A stretch of DNA of 64,000 nucleotides. Origin: Prevotella sp. UBA2456. Its GTDB lineage: Bacteria; Bacteroidota; Bacteroidia; Bacteroidales; Bacteroidaceae. The stretch is from contig DDPY01000009.1 of the NCBI GenBank assembly GCA_002342415.1, positions 8,637-72,636 on the forward strand, given 5' to 3'. The notes under the pieces are model-generated. The model searched no databases. It had not been told where the DNA came from and saw only the letters and a list, made by a program, of their open reading frames with translations. The position numbers and the translations under genes are program-made. Positions 1 to 9,358 of this stretch are shown piece after piece (within the stretch, counting starts at the first letter, position 1; every line of letters starts with the position of its first letter).

Positions 1-92
1 CTGAAAGCCCACGGAGGACAAACGGAGCGAGCGAGCTCCCAACAGGAAACTTATAAATTTATTTACATTATCTTATTATCAACGCAACTTTC

Positions 93-106
93 GCAAGCTC
101 GCTTGC
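93..106. terminator. short hairpin beyond the MATE gene
   Basis: GCAAGC and GCTTGC flank a 2-base loop just downstream of the MATE stop on the minus strand. A weak T-rich stretch follows further left. It could be a terminator remnant or a small intergenic repeat. Bases 1-92 hold no gene that I can support. Confidence 0.3.
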
Positions 107-107
107 T

Positions 108-1421
108 TCAGTTTATAGAGGTGAGTGGTGAGAGGTAAGAGGTGAGAGAGTAGTAGACCGTCTGCACCACACCGCGCGTAAGGAGATAGAGCAGCATAGC
201 AAGCCAGAGTCCGTGATTGCCCATGAGAGGCAGCAGCAAGGCGACAGCCACGAAGAAGACGAAGGCTGCGAGACAGGCAGACCAGAGCATGGCCCGCGTC
301 TGGGTGGTGCCGATGAAAAGGCCATCCCACACGAAAGCAGTCACTCCTGCCACAGGCACGAGCCATGCCCACCACACATATTCGCGGGCAGCCTCAACAA
401 CCTGAGGCTCGTCGGTGAGCAGACGCAAGAAAGGCATACCGCCTACGACATAGACGACAGTAAAAAGGCAGGTGACCAGCGCCCCCCAGCCAAAGAGGCG
501 GCGCACCACCTGCCGATAAGCTGCCACATTGGAAGCCCCCCAGTAGCGCCCTCCAAGCGCCTCGCCCGCAAAGGCGAAGCCATCCATCACGTAGGAGAAG
601 AGCAGATAGAGCTGCATCAGCAGTGCATTGACGGCGAGGATGGCTGCTCCCTGCCGGGCACCAACGGAAGTGAAATAGAGATTGACCGCCACCAAGGACA
701 GCGTGCGGAGAAAGATGTCGCGGTTGACTCGCAGGAAGGGCACCAGTTCGTGCATCTTAGGGAACTGGACGCGCAGCAGGCGGAGGCGCCCATAATAGCG
801 AAACAGCAGCAGCACGCCTGTGGCCAGTCCCGCATACTGGGCAATCACTGTTCCCAAGGCCACACCCTCGACCTTCATGTGGAGCCCATAAACCAGCACG
901 AGCGAAACCAGGATGTTAGCCACATTCTGCAGAATGCTGACCATCATTGGCAGACGGGTGTTCTGCATGCCGATGAACCAGCCACTCAGGCTATACAGCC
1001 CCAGGACTGCCGGGGCACCCCATACCACGATGCGATAGTAGTCGACGGCCAGGGGACGAACCTCAGCAGTAGGCCCTATCAGCCACAGCATCAGCTGGCA
1101 CAAAGGTTCCTGTAACAGCCAGAGGAGCAAGGTCGTAGCGAGGGCTACGAGGACAGAGCGCCACAGCAGGCGGCGCACCTCTCCGACATCGTGTCGCCCC
1201 CAGGCCTGAGCCGTCAGCCCACTCGTCCCCATGCGCAGGAATCCGAAGACCCAATAGACCAGATTGAAAATCATGGAGCCTACGGCAATCGCTGCCATAT
1301 AGGCCGCCTCGCCCATGTGCCCAACGATGGCTGTATCAACCAGGCCCAACAAGGGTACGGTGATGTTGGTCACGATGGCAGGAAGGGCAATATGTAATAT
1401 TTTACGGTCGCTTTCGTTCAT
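108..1421 (-). CDS. MATE family efflux transporter (DinF-like)
   Basis: This 437-residue polytopic inner-membrane protein begins with a segment typical of MATE exporters (LPAIVTNITVPLLGLVDTA, residues about 14-32). About twelve hydrophobic segments can be counted, and the length fits the family (430-460). MATE proteins export drugs or metabolites by Na+ or H+ antiport; the substrate here is unknown. The last dozen residues are encoded by a heptamer-like repeat, so the natural C-terminus may have been altered by that repeat. A -7 element on the minus strand at 1441-1448 supports the start. It is divergent from the next gene and appears monocistronic. Confidence 0.9.
   Translation of the reverse strand: MNESDRKILHIALPAIVTNITVPLLGLVDTAIVGHMGEAAYMAAIAVGSMIFNLVYWVFGFLRMGTSGLTAQAWGRHDVGEVRRLLWRSVLVALATTLLLWLLQEPLCQLMLWLIGPTAEVRPLAVDYYRIVVWGAPAVLGLYSLSGWFIGMQNTRLPMMVSILQNVANILVSLVLVYGLHMKVEGVALGTVIAQYAGLATGVLLLFRYYGRLRLLRVQFPKMHELVPFLRVNRDIFLRTLSLVAVNLYFTSVGARQGAAILAVNALLMQLYLLFSYVMDGFAFAGEALGGRYWGASNVAAYRQVVRRLFGWGALVTCLFTVVYVVGGMPFLRLLTDEPQVVEAAREYVWWAWLVPVAGVTAFVWDGLFIGTTQTRAMLWSACLAAFVFFVAVALLLPLMGNHGLWLAMLLYLLTRGVVQTVYYSLTSYLSPLTSIN
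118..153. repeat. heptamer-like repeat in the MATE 3' end
   Basis: GTGAGAG/GTAAGAG/GTGAGTG-type 7-mers are repeated about five times. They cover the last codons of the MATE gene, which encode a low-complexity Ser/Leu/Thr tail. The pattern resembles repeats at 21077, 49459, 54361, 60562 and 63239. Confidence 0.6.
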
Positions 1422-1440
1422 TTTTTTACAATATTTGCTG

Positions 1441-1478
1441 CAAAAGTAATGCTTTTTAAATAAAAATCACTATCTTTG
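1441..1478. promoter_or_regulatory. divergent Bacteroidota -7 elements
   Basis: CAAAAGTA at 1441-1448 reads TACTTTTG on the minus strand, for the MATE gene. TATCTTTG at 1471-1478 is on the plus strand, 17 bases before the ATG of the next gene. Both match TAnnTTTG. I found no convincing -33 box for either. Confidence 0.6.
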
Positions 1479-1495
1479 CCGAAAACTTTAAAACT

Positions 1496-2110
1496 ATGGG
1501 AACAAAAAGTAATCATACGATGTCACAGTTTGACTCCATGTCAAAGAAGTCTGCCTGGGCAGCACTGGCCACACTGGGAATCACGGCGGTAGCCGCAGGC
1601 ACCACCGCTTTCATCAAGTACAGGAAGAAGCGCCGCCAGCAGACAGAGGAAGAAGAGTTGGCGGAGCACCAGCTGTCGGCCGACCAGGAGATGGTGTACA
1701 ACGAAGCCGTCAGGTCGTTCTTGTCCATCAACGACCGCATCTACGAACTGCGTCAGCAGCGCATGGCTCTCCAGCCCCTGATAGAATGGCTGGCAACAGA
1801 CGGCGAGAAGCCTGAGATAAAGACAGACGACGAGAAGCTGCTGCAGCTGAGCGACGACATACAGAAGTTCCTCATCACACAAGTGCCCTTCATCAATGCC
1901 TGCATCAGCACCATGTGTGACGACGGCACTACCTATTCCGACTATGTGCGCGGAAGAGTGGGCAACAACTTTGACTCCACCCTCGACCAGGAATATGCCG
2001 GCGCAAAAGTGGAGGAAGGCACACCGATTAAATACGTGCTGAAGTTAGGCTACTGCTTCCCCAACTCGCGAATAGCCACCCATCCCGTCAAAAGCATTAT
2101 TCTGGTATGA
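1496..2110 (+). CDS. hypothetical membrane-anchored protein
   Basis: I do not recognise this 204-residue protein. A single hydrophobic segment at about residues 20-38 is followed by a basic stretch (KYRKKRRQQ), which suggests an N-in or signal-anchor topology. The rest is acidic and helical with Glu/Gln-rich parts. An ATG at 1520 is an alternative start. The stop overlaps the next start as ATGA (2107-2110), so it is probably translationally coupled to the acyl-CoA synthetase and transcribed with it from the -7 element at 1471. Confidence 0.7.
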   Translation: MGTKSNHTMSQFDSMSKKSAWAALATLGITAVAAGTTAFIKYRKKRRQQTEEEELAEHQLSADQEMVYNEAVRSFLSINDRIYELRQQRMALQPLIEWLATDGEKPEIKTDDEKLLQLSDDIQKFLITQVPFINACISTMCDDGTTYSDYVRGRVGNNFDSTLDQEYAGAKVEEGTPIKYVLKLGYCFPNSRIATHPVKSIILV

Positions 2111-4200
2111 TCAATCGCGAACTATTAGCCCCCCGTTCCATCGCCGTCATCGGCGGTTCGAACAATATCCACAAGCCTGGCGGTGCCATCGTGCGCAACA
2201 TTCTGCAAGGAGGCTATCAAGGCACGTTGCGCATCGTCAATCCCAAGGAGGACGAGGTGCAGGGCATCAAGGTGTTCCACGATGTCCGCGAACTGCCGCC
2301 AACAGAACTGGCCGTGCTGGTGATTCCCGCCAAGCTGTGTCCCGACAGCGTAGAACTGCTGGCCCGCGACAAGCAGACACGGGCGTTTATCATCATCTCG
2401 GCAGGCTTTGGAGAAGAGACCAAGGCGGGAGCCGAGTTGGAGCAGCGCATTCTGGACACCTGCCAACAATACGATGCCTCGCTGATAGGCCCCAACTGCA
2501 TCGGCATGCTGAACCGTCAGCATCACAGCGTCTTCACCCAGCCCATTCCCAAGCTGAGCGCACAGGGTGTCGACTTCATATCCGGCTCGGGTGCTACCGC
2601 TGTATTCATTCTGGAGAGTGCCGTCAGCAAAGGACTGCAGTTTAACAGCGTGTGGTCTATCGGCAACGGCAAGCAGATAGGCATCGAGGACGTGTTGCAA
2701 TATATGGACGAAACCTTCGATGCGGAACGCGACTCAAAGGTCAAGCTGCTGTATATCGAGAACATTGCCAATCCTGACAAGCTGCTCTTCCATGCCTCCA
2801 GCCTCATCCGAAAAGGCTGTCGCATCGCCGCCATCAAGGCGGGGTCGAGCGAAAGCGGCAGCAGGGCGGCATCGAGCCATACCGGCGCCATCGCCTCCAG
2901 CGACTCTGCCGTCGAGGCCCTGTTCCGCAAGGCGGGCATCGTGCGCTGTCATAGCCGCGAGGAGCTGACCACCGTCGGCTGTATCATGACGCTGCCCCCG
3001 CTGACAGGCAAGCGCTTTGCCATTGTCACCCATGCCGGCGGTCCAGGCGTGATGCTCACCGATGCACTGTCGAAAGGCGGACTGGAAGTGCCGAAGTTGG
3101 AGGGCGAGGCCGCCGAGGAGCTGAAGGAAAAACTGCTGCCGGGCAGCAGTGTAAGCAACCCCATCGACATCTTGGCAACGGGTACGCCAGAGATTCTGGG
3201 CACCGCGATAGACTACTGCGAGAAACGCTTCGACCAAATCGACGCCATCGCCGTCATCTACGGCACCCCGGGACTGACCACCCTCTACGAGGCCTACGAG
3301 GTACTGCATCAGAAGATACAGGAATGCAGGAAGCCCATCTTCCCCATCCTGCCCAGTCTGCATACCGCAGGGCCGGAGGTGGCAGAGTTCCTACAGAAAG
3401 GCCATGTCAACTTCTCCGACGAGGTGACACTGGCCACTGCCCTGTCGCAGATCATGAGCACCCCTGCCCCGGCACCTATGGAGGTGCAGCTGTATGGCAT
3501 CGACATTCCAAGACTGAACAATATCATCTACCATCTGGAAGGCGACGGCTACGTAGAACCCGGAATTGTGCGCCAGCTGCTGGAGTGTGCGGGCATTCCG
3601 ATGGTGCCCGAGATGGTGAGCAGCGAGAAGGACCAGCTCATCAGCTTCGCCCAGCGCATGGGCTATCCCGTAGTAGCCAAGGTGGTAGGCCCTGTACACA
3701 AGAGCGACGTAGGCGGCGTGACCCTGAACATCCGTTCCGCCGAACACCTGGCGCTGGAGTTCGACCGCATGATGCAGATCGAGGGTGCTACCGCCGTCAT
3801 GGTTCAGAAGATGATACGAGGCACCGAACTGTTTATCGGCGCCAAGTACGAGGAACGCTTCGGACACGTAGTGCTCTGCGGGCTGGGCGGCATCTTCGTC
3901 GAGGTGCTCAAGGATGTGCAGTCGGGTCTGGCTCCCCTCTCCTATGGCGAGGCATTCTCAATGATTCACTCCCTGCGCGGCTACAAGATACTGAAGGGCA
4001 CGCGCGGCCAGCAAGGCATCAACGAGCAGAAATATGCCGAGATTATTGTGCGACTGTCTACCCTCCTGCGTTTCGCTACCGAAATCAAGGAGATAGACAT
4101 CAACCCGCTCTTGGCCGACGGCGACCAGGTGGTAGCCGTCGATGCGCGGATACGGATTGAGAAAGAGTTGAAAATAGAAACATTTAACAACATATTATAA
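2107..4200 (+). CDS. ADP-forming acetate/acyl-CoA ligase, fused alpha-beta
   Basis: This 697-residue cytosolic enzyme has the fused layout of NDP-forming acyl-CoA synthetases. Residues about 1-120 are a CoA-binding Rossmann domain (SIAVIGGSNN). Residues about 140-450 are succinyl-CoA-ligase-like domains with the phosphohistidine loop ASSHTGA (His258). Residues about 480-697 are an ATP-grasp domain (GYPVVAKVVGPVHKSDVGGV). The family interconverts acyl-CoA, ADP and Pi with free acid, ATP and CoA, giving ATP from acetyl-CoA during fermentation. The acyl specificity cannot be read from the sequence. It overlaps the upstream gene by 4 bp, and the phosphorylase gene starts 2 bp after its stop, so the three form one operon. 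Confidence 0.9.
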   Translation: MINRELLAPRSIAVIGGSNNIHKPGGAIVRNILQGGYQGTLRIVNPKEDEVQGIKVFHDVRELPPTELAVLVIPAKLCPDSVELLARDKQTRAFIIISAGFGEETKAGAELEQRILDTCQQYDASLIGPNCIGMLNRQHHSVFTQPIPKLSAQGVDFISGSGATAVFILESAVSKGLQFNSVWSIGNGKQIGIEDVLQYMDETFDAERDSKVKLLYIENIANPDKLLFHASSLIRKGCRIAAIKAGSSESGSRAASSHTGAIASSDSAVEALFRKAGIVRCHSREELTTVGCIMTLPPLTGKRFAIVTHAGGPGVMLTDALSKGGLEVPKLEGEAAEELKEKLLPGSSVSNPIDILATGTPEILGTAIDYCEKRFDQIDAIAVIYGTPGLTTLYEAYEVLHQKIQECRKPIFPILPSLHTAGPEVAEFLQKGHVNFSDEVTLATALSQIMSTPAPAPMEVQLYGIDIPRLNNIIYHLEGDGYVEPGIVRQLLECAGIPMVPEMVSSEKDQLISFAQRMGYPVVAKVVGPVHKSDVGGVTLNIRSAEHLALEFDRMMQIEGATAVMVQKMIRGTELFIGAKYEERFGHVVLCGLGGIFVEVLKDVQSGLAPLSYGEAFSMIHSLRGYKILKGTRGQQGINEQKYAEIIVRLSTLLRFATEIKEIDINPLLADGDQVVAVDARIRIEKELKIETFNNIL

Positions 4201-4202
4201 GT

Positions 4203-6644
4203 ATGGAACAACAAAAACGTTATGGTCACTTCGACGACCAACACCGCGAGTATGTCATCACCGACCCGAAGACTCCCTGGCCCTGGATCAACTATCTGGG
4301 CAACGAGGACTTCTTCTCGCTCATCTCGAACACGGCTGGCGGCTACTCCTTCTATAAGGATGCCAAATTCCGCCGTATCACCCGCTACCGCTACAACAAT
4401 GTGCCGATGGACAATGGCGGACGCTACTTCTACATCAAGGACGGCGACACCGTATGGAACCCAGGATGGAAGCCCTGCAAGACACCCCTCGACTTCTATG
4501 AGTGCCGCCACGGCATGAGCTACACGCGCATCACCGGACGCAAGAACGGCATAGAGGCCAGCGTGCTCTTCTTCGTACCCCTCAAGACATGGGCAGAGGT
4601 GCAGAAGCTGACACTGAAGAACGACAGCCGCGAGGTGAAGACGCTGAAGCTCTTCTCCTTCGAAGAATGGTGCCTGTGGAATGCCGCAACGGATATGGAG
4701 AATTTCCAGCGTAACTTCTCGACTGGTGAGGTGGAGATTGAGGGTTCGACGATTTATCATAAGACAGAGTATCGCGAGCGTCGCAACCACTATGCTTTCT
4801 ATTATGTGAACACGGAGATTCAGGGTTATGACACCGACCGCGAGACCTTCATAGGACTGTACAACGAGTTTGCCAATCCCGATGCCGTCATGGAGGGCCG
4901 TCCCCGCAACTCTCATGCTCATGGCTGGAGTCCTATCGCCTCGCACTATATCGAGGTCACACTGCAGCCCGGTGAACAGAAGGATTTTGTGTTCCTCTTA
5001 GGATATGTCGAGAACGAGCAGGACAAGAAGTTTGTGGCTCCCAAGGTCATCAACAAGGAGAAGGCCCACGCCATCATCAGCCAGCTGAACACCAGCGAGA
5101 AGGTGGACAAGGCTTTTGCCGAGCTTTGCGAGTATTGGGATGCCCTGCTTAATATATATAAGGTGAAGACGGGCAACGACAAGCTGGACCGAATGGTGAA
5201 CATCTGGAACCAGTACCAGTGCATGGTGACGTTCAACTTCTCGCGTTCCGCCTCGTTCTTCGAGAGCGGTATCGGGCGCGGCATGGGATTCCGCGACTCC
5301 AACCAGGACCTCGTGGGATTCGTCCATCAGATTCCCTCGCGTGCCCGCCAGCGCATCATCGACATCGCCTCGACACAATTCCCCGACGGTGGCTGCTACC
5401 ACCAGTACCAGCCCTTGACCAAGCGCGGCAACAATGACATCGGAGGTGGATTCAACGACGACCCCTGCTGGCTCATCTTCGGCACCGTGGCCTATATTAA
5501 GGAGACGGGCGACTTCTCCATCCTCGACGAGATGGTGCCCTTCGACAACCAGCCGGGTACGGAGGTGACGCTCTTCGAGCACCTGAAGGTCTCGATGAAT
5601 CACGTCATCAACAACCTCGGTCCCCACATGCTGCCGCTCATCGGACGTGCCGACTGGAACGACTGTCTGAACCTGAACTGCTTCTCGTGGGACCCCAACG
5701 AGTCGTTCCAGACCACCGAGAACAAGAGCGAGGGCTCGAAGGCCGAGTCGCTCATGATAGCCGGACTCTTTGTCGTCACCGGCAAGGACTACGTGGCCCT
5801 CTGCCGTAAGATAGGCAAGGATGCCGAGGCTGAGCGCATGCAGCAGGCCGTCGATGCCATGATTGCTGCCGTCAAGCGCGACGGCTGGGACGGCGAGTGG
5901 TATCTGCGCGCCTACGACTTCTACGGCAACAAGATAGGCAGCCATGAGTGCGAGGAAGCCAAGATATTCATCGAGTCGCAGGGCTGGTGTACGATGGCTG
6001 AGATCGGTGCCGAGGACGGCATGGTGGGCAAGTCGCTCGACTCGTGCAAGAAGTATCTGGAATGCGAGCATGGCATGGTGCTCAACAATCCTGCCTTCAC
6101 GAAGTATGTCTATGAGTATGGCGAAATCAGCTCCTATCCCGAAGGCTACAAGGAGAATGCCGGTATCTTCTGCCACAACAATCCCTGGGTCATCATCGGC
6201 GAGACGCTGGCCGGACGAGGCAACGATGCCTGGAGCCACTATGCCAAGATACTGCCGTCGTATGTGGAAGAGAAATACCAGACGCTACATAAAGTAGAGC
6301 CTTATGTCAACTGCCAGATGGTAGCCGGCAAGGATGCTGCCCGTCCCGGCGAGGGCAAGAACTCGTGGCTCACGGGAACAGCCGCCTGGATGTGGTACAC
6401 CGTCTCGGAGTTCATCCTCGGCATCAAGCCCGACTACGACGGCATCCGCATCGATCCCTGCCTGCCCGAGACCGCCGGCGACTATACCGTAAGCCGTAAG
6501 TTCCGCGAGGCTGAGTACGAGATATGCATCCACCCCAACGGCGCACAGAAGGGCGTAAAGCTGGTGGTGTTCGACGGCAAGCCCATTGAAGGCACCGTCA
6601 TCCCCTACTCCCCCGGTAAGCACCAAGTCGTAGTCACCATGTAG
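4203..6644 (+). CDS. GH94 phosphorylase, probably cellobiose phosphorylase
   Basis: This 813-residue protein has no signal peptide, so it is cytosolic. It has the GH94 layout: an N-terminal beta-sandwich (residues about 1-290), a linker helix, an (alpha/alpha)6 barrel (about 320-730) and a small C-terminal sheet. The motif GRADWNDCLNL places the general acid at Asp487, matching cellobiose phosphorylases in spacing. The predicted reaction is cellobiose + Pi to glucose 1-phosphate + glucose, which saves ATP. Chitobiose and laminaribiose phosphorylases share the fold, so the specificity is an inference. It is the last gene of the operon with the acyl-CoA synthetase and is followed by a CTAGT repeat and a terminator. 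Confidence 0.88.
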   Translation: MEQQKRYGHFDDQHREYVITDPKTPWPWINYLGNEDFFSLISNTAGGYSFYKDAKFRRITRYRYNNVPMDNGGRYFYIKDGDTVWNPGWKPCKTPLDFYECRHGMSYTRITGRKNGIEASVLFFVPLKTWAEVQKLTLKNDSREVKTLKLFSFEEWCLWNAATDMENFQRNFSTGEVEIEGSTIYHKTEYRERRNHYAFYYVNTEIQGYDTDRETFIGLYNEFANPDAVMEGRPRNSHAHGWSPIASHYIEVTLQPGEQKDFVFLLGYVENEQDKKFVAPKVINKEKAHAIISQLNTSEKVDKAFAELCEYWDALLNIYKVKTGNDKLDRMVNIWNQYQCMVTFNFSRSASFFESGIGRGMGFRDSNQDLVGFVHQIPSRARQRIIDIASTQFPDGGCYHQYQPLTKRGNNDIGGGFNDDPCWLIFGTVAYIKETGDFSILDEMVPFDNQPGTEVTLFEHLKVSMNHVINNLGPHMLPLIGRADWNDCLNLNCFSWDPNESFQTTENKSEGSKAESLMIAGLFVVTGKDYVALCRKIGKDAEAERMQQAVDAMIAAVKRDGWDGEWYLRAYDFYGNKIGSHECEEAKIFIESQGWCTMAEIGAEDGMVGKSLDSCKKYLECEHGMVLNNPAFTKYVYEYGEISSYPEGYKENAGIFCHNNPWVIIGETLAGRGNDAWSHYAKILPSYVEEKYQTLHKVEPYVNCQMVAGKDAARPGEGKNSWLTGTAAWMWYTVSEFILGIKPDYDGIRIDPCLPETAGDYTVSRKFREAEYEICIHPNGAQKGVKLVVFDGKPIEGTVIPYSPGKHQVVVTM

Positions 6645-6653
6645 ACGATAAAA

Positions 6654-6700
6654 GCTAGTTAAAACTAGTCCAACTAGTCAAAACTAGTCAAACTAGTTAG
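6654..6700. repeat. CTAGT array with 9/10-bp spacing
   Basis: Five CTAGT cores start at 6655, 6665, 6674, 6684 and 6693, with spacings of 10, 9, 10 and 9. They are separated by A-rich bases and bounded by GCTAGTT on the left and CTAGTTAGAGC on the right. The array lies between the phosphorylase stop and its terminator. Confidence 0.85.
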
Positions 6701-6718
6701 AGCTACCCCTTCCCCACC

Positions 6719-6758
6719 GACAAAATGGCGGTCGAGACCGCCATTTTGTCGTTTTGTC
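6719..6758 (+). terminator. terminator after the phosphorylase operon
   Basis: A perfect 15-bp stem (GACAAAATGGCGGTC pairing with its complement across a 2-base loop, 6719-6750) is followed by GTTTTGT. It separates the operon from clpB. Confidence 0.8.
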
Positions 6759-6822
6759 CATTTCGGCACACTGTTTGTCCGCCTGATAACAGAAAACAAA
6801 TAAATAATAGGAGGACAAACGT

Positions 6823-9330
6823 ATGACATTAGACAAGTTTACCATCAAGGCGCAGGAGGCAGTCCAGGAGGCTGTCAACACTGCACAACGCAACGGTCAG
6901 CAGACCATCGAACCCGTTCACCTGCTGGCAGGAATCATGAATAAGGCCAAGGATGTCACCAACTTCCTGTTCCAGAAGCTGGGTGTCAATGGCCAGCAGA
7001 TTGAAATGCTCGTACAGACAGAGCTGCAACACCTGCCCCGCGTTCAGGGCGGGGAACCCTATCTGTCGAGCGATACCAACAAGGTGCTGCTCAAGGCACA
7101 GGATTATGCCCAGAAGTTCGGCGACGAGTTTGTGTCGTGCGAGCCCCTGCTCCTGGCACTACTTACCGATGGTCAGACCGCAGGGCGTATCCTGAAGGAT
7201 GCAGGCATCACCGAGCGCGACCTTCAAACCGCCATACAAGAACTGCGTCAGGGGCAGAAGGTGCAAAACCAGAGTGGCGACGAGAACTACCAGTCGCTGG
7301 AGAAGTATGCTAAAAACCTGGTCGACCTGGCACGCAAGGGCAAGCTCGACCCTGTGATAGGACGCGACGAGGAGATCCGCCGTGTACTCCAGATTCTGTC
7401 ACGCCGCACGAAGAACAATCCTATTCTGATTGGTGAGCCGGGTACGGGTAAGACGGCCATCGTCGAGGGACTGGCGGGACGTATCGTCCGCGGCGACGTA
7501 CCCGAGAATCTGAAGGACAAGCAGCTCTACTCGCTCGACATGGGTGCACTGGTGGCCGGTGCGAAGTACAAGGGTGAGTTCGAGGAGCGTCTGAAGTCGG
7601 TCATCAACGAGGTGACGAAGGCCGAGGGCCGCATCATCCTCTTCATCGATGAGATTCACACACTGGTGGGTGCCGGCGGTGGCGAGGGAGCCATGGACGC
7701 TGCCAACATCCTGAAACCGGCTCTGGCGCGTGGCGAACTGAGGGCCATCGGTGCCACCACACTCAACGAGTATCAGAAATACTTCGAAAAGGACAAGGCT
7801 TTGGAGCGCCGATTCCAGACCGTCATGGTCGACGAGCCTGATGAGCTCAGTGCCATCTCTATATTAAGAGGTCTGAAGGAGCGCTACGAGAACCACCACA
7901 AGGTGCGTATCCAGGACGATGCCTGTATCGCTGCCGTCCAACTGTCGGAGCGTTACATCTCGGAGCGCTTCCTGCCGGACAAGGCCATCGACCTAATGGA
8001 CGAGGCTGCCGCCAAGCTACGCATGGAGCGCGACAGCGTGCCCGAGGAACTCGACGAGATCACGCGCCGTCTGGCCCAGCTCGAAATCGAGCGCGAGGCC
8101 ATCAAGCGCGAAGGCGACGAGCCGAAGATAGCCCAATTGGACAAGGAGATTGCCGAACTTCGCGAACAGGAGCAGCAGTTCCGCGCCAAGTGGGAGGGCG
8201 AGCGCCAGCTGGTCAACAAAATCCAGCAGGACAAGCAGGAGATGGAGAACCTGCGACTGGAGGCCGAGCGCGCCGAGCGCGAGGGCGACTACGGGCGGGT
8301 AGCTGAGATACGCTATTCGAAGTTGAAGGCTTTGGAAGACGACATCAAGTCCATCCAGAGTCAGCTGACCACTGCACAGGGTGGCAACACACTCGTGCGC
8401 GAGGAAGTGACTGCCGACGACATCGCCGAGGTGGTGAGCCGCTGGACGGGCATCCCCGTCACCCGTATGTTGCAGAGCGAGCGTGAAAAGCTGCTGCACT
8501 TAGAGGAGGAGCTCCACAAACGGGTCATCGGGCAGGACGAGGCCATCACCGCCGTCTCCGATGCCGTACGCCGCTCACGTGCCGGACTGCAAGATCCGAA
8601 GCGTCCCATCGCCTCGTTCATCTTCCTCGGCACGACGGGTGTCGGTAAGACGGAATTGGCCAAGACGCTGGCTGAATACCTGTTCAATGACGAGACGATG
8701 ATGACGCGTATTGATATGTCGGAGTATCAGGAGAAGCATACCGTCTCGCGCCTGGTCGGTGCACCTCCGGGCTACGTGGGCTACGATGAGGGCGGCCAAC
8801 TGACAGAGGCCGTACGCCGCAAGCCCTATCAGGTCATCCTGTTCGACGAGATTGAGAAAGCGCATCCCGACGTGTTCAACATCCTGTTGCAGGTGCTCGA
8901 TGACGGTCGGCTGACGGACAATAAGGGACGTACCGCTAACTTCAAGAACACCATCATCATCATGACGTCCAACGCCACGCGCGAACAGCTGCGGCTGACC
9001 ATGCGCCCAGAGTTTCTGAACCGTATCGACGAGATCATCACCTTCCAGCCGCTCACCCAGCAGCAGATTGCCGACGTGGTACGTCTGCAGATGCGCAAGG
9101 TGACGGAGATGCTGGAGCCTCAGGGCATCACCCTGCAGATTACAGACCAGGCTGTAAGCTATCTGGCTCAGGAGGGCTACGACCCCGACTTCGGTGCCCG
9201 TCCCGTCAAACGTGCCATCCAGCAGCTGGTGCTCAACGACCTGTCGCGTAAGATTCTGGCCGACGAGGTGAACCGCGACAAGCCTATCATCATCGACGAG
9301 TTCGGCGACGGACTGGTGTTCCGCAACTAA
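6823..9330 (+). CDS. clpB: ATP-dependent disaggregase ClpB
   Basis: This 835-residue Hsp100 protein works with DnaK to extract proteins from aggregates. The domains are Clp N (about 1-145), AAA+ D1 with Walker A GEPGTGKT (204-211) and FIDEIHTL, a long coiled-coil middle domain (about 400-530), and AAA+ D2 with GTTGVGKT (603-610) and LFDEIEKAH. In D2, the segment between the sensor-1 Asn717 and RPEFLNRID is only 10 residues, against about 30 in E. coli ClpB; this accounts for the shorter overall length. AGGAGG-like purines (ATAGGAGGAC) precede the ATG. A heat-shock element cannot be recognised. It has its own terminator at 9359. Confidence 0.95.
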   Translation: MTLDKFTIKAQEAVQEAVNTAQRNGQQTIEPVHLLAGIMNKAKDVTNFLFQKLGVNGQQIEMLVQTELQHLPRVQGGEPYLSSDTNKVLLKAQDYAQKFGDEFVSCEPLLLALLTDGQTAGRILKDAGITERDLQTAIQELRQGQKVQNQSGDENYQSLEKYAKNLVDLARKGKLDPVIGRDEEIRRVLQILSRRTKNNPILIGEPGTGKTAIVEGLAGRIVRGDVPENLKDKQLYSLDMGALVAGAKYKGEFEERLKSVINEVTKAEGRIILFIDEIHTLVGAGGGEGAMDAANILKPALARGELRAIGATTLNEYQKYFEKDKALERRFQTVMVDEPDELSAISILRGLKERYENHHKVRIQDDACIAAVQLSERYISERFLPDKAIDLMDEAAAKLRMERDSVPEELDEITRRLAQLEIEREAIKREGDEPKIAQLDKEIAELREQEQQFRAKWEGERQLVNKIQQDKQEMENLRLEAERAEREGDYGRVAEIRYSKLKALEDDIKSIQSQLTTAQGGNTLVREEVTADDIAEVVSRWTGIPVTRMLQSEREKLLHLEEELHKRVIGQDEAITAVSDAVRRSRAGLQDPKRPIASFIFLGTTGVGKTELAKTLAEYLFNDETMMTRIDMSEYQEKHTVSRLVGAPPGYVGYDEGGQLTEAVRRKPYQVILFDEIEKAHPDVFNILLQVLDDGRLTDNKGRTANFKNTIIIMTSNATREQLRLTMRPEFLNRIDEIITFQPLTQQQIADVVRLQMRKVTEMLEPQGITLQITDQAVSYLAQEGYDPDFGARPVKRAIQQLVLNDLSRKILADEVNRDKPIIIDEFGDGLVFRN

Positions 9331-9358
9331 TGGTAAGAATGGAAGCTAACGAATAAAG

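Noticed and set aside
4998..6239. 413-codon open frame opposite the GH94 gene
   Set aside because: Antisense shadow with no domain; GH94 motifs are unmistakable on the plus strand.
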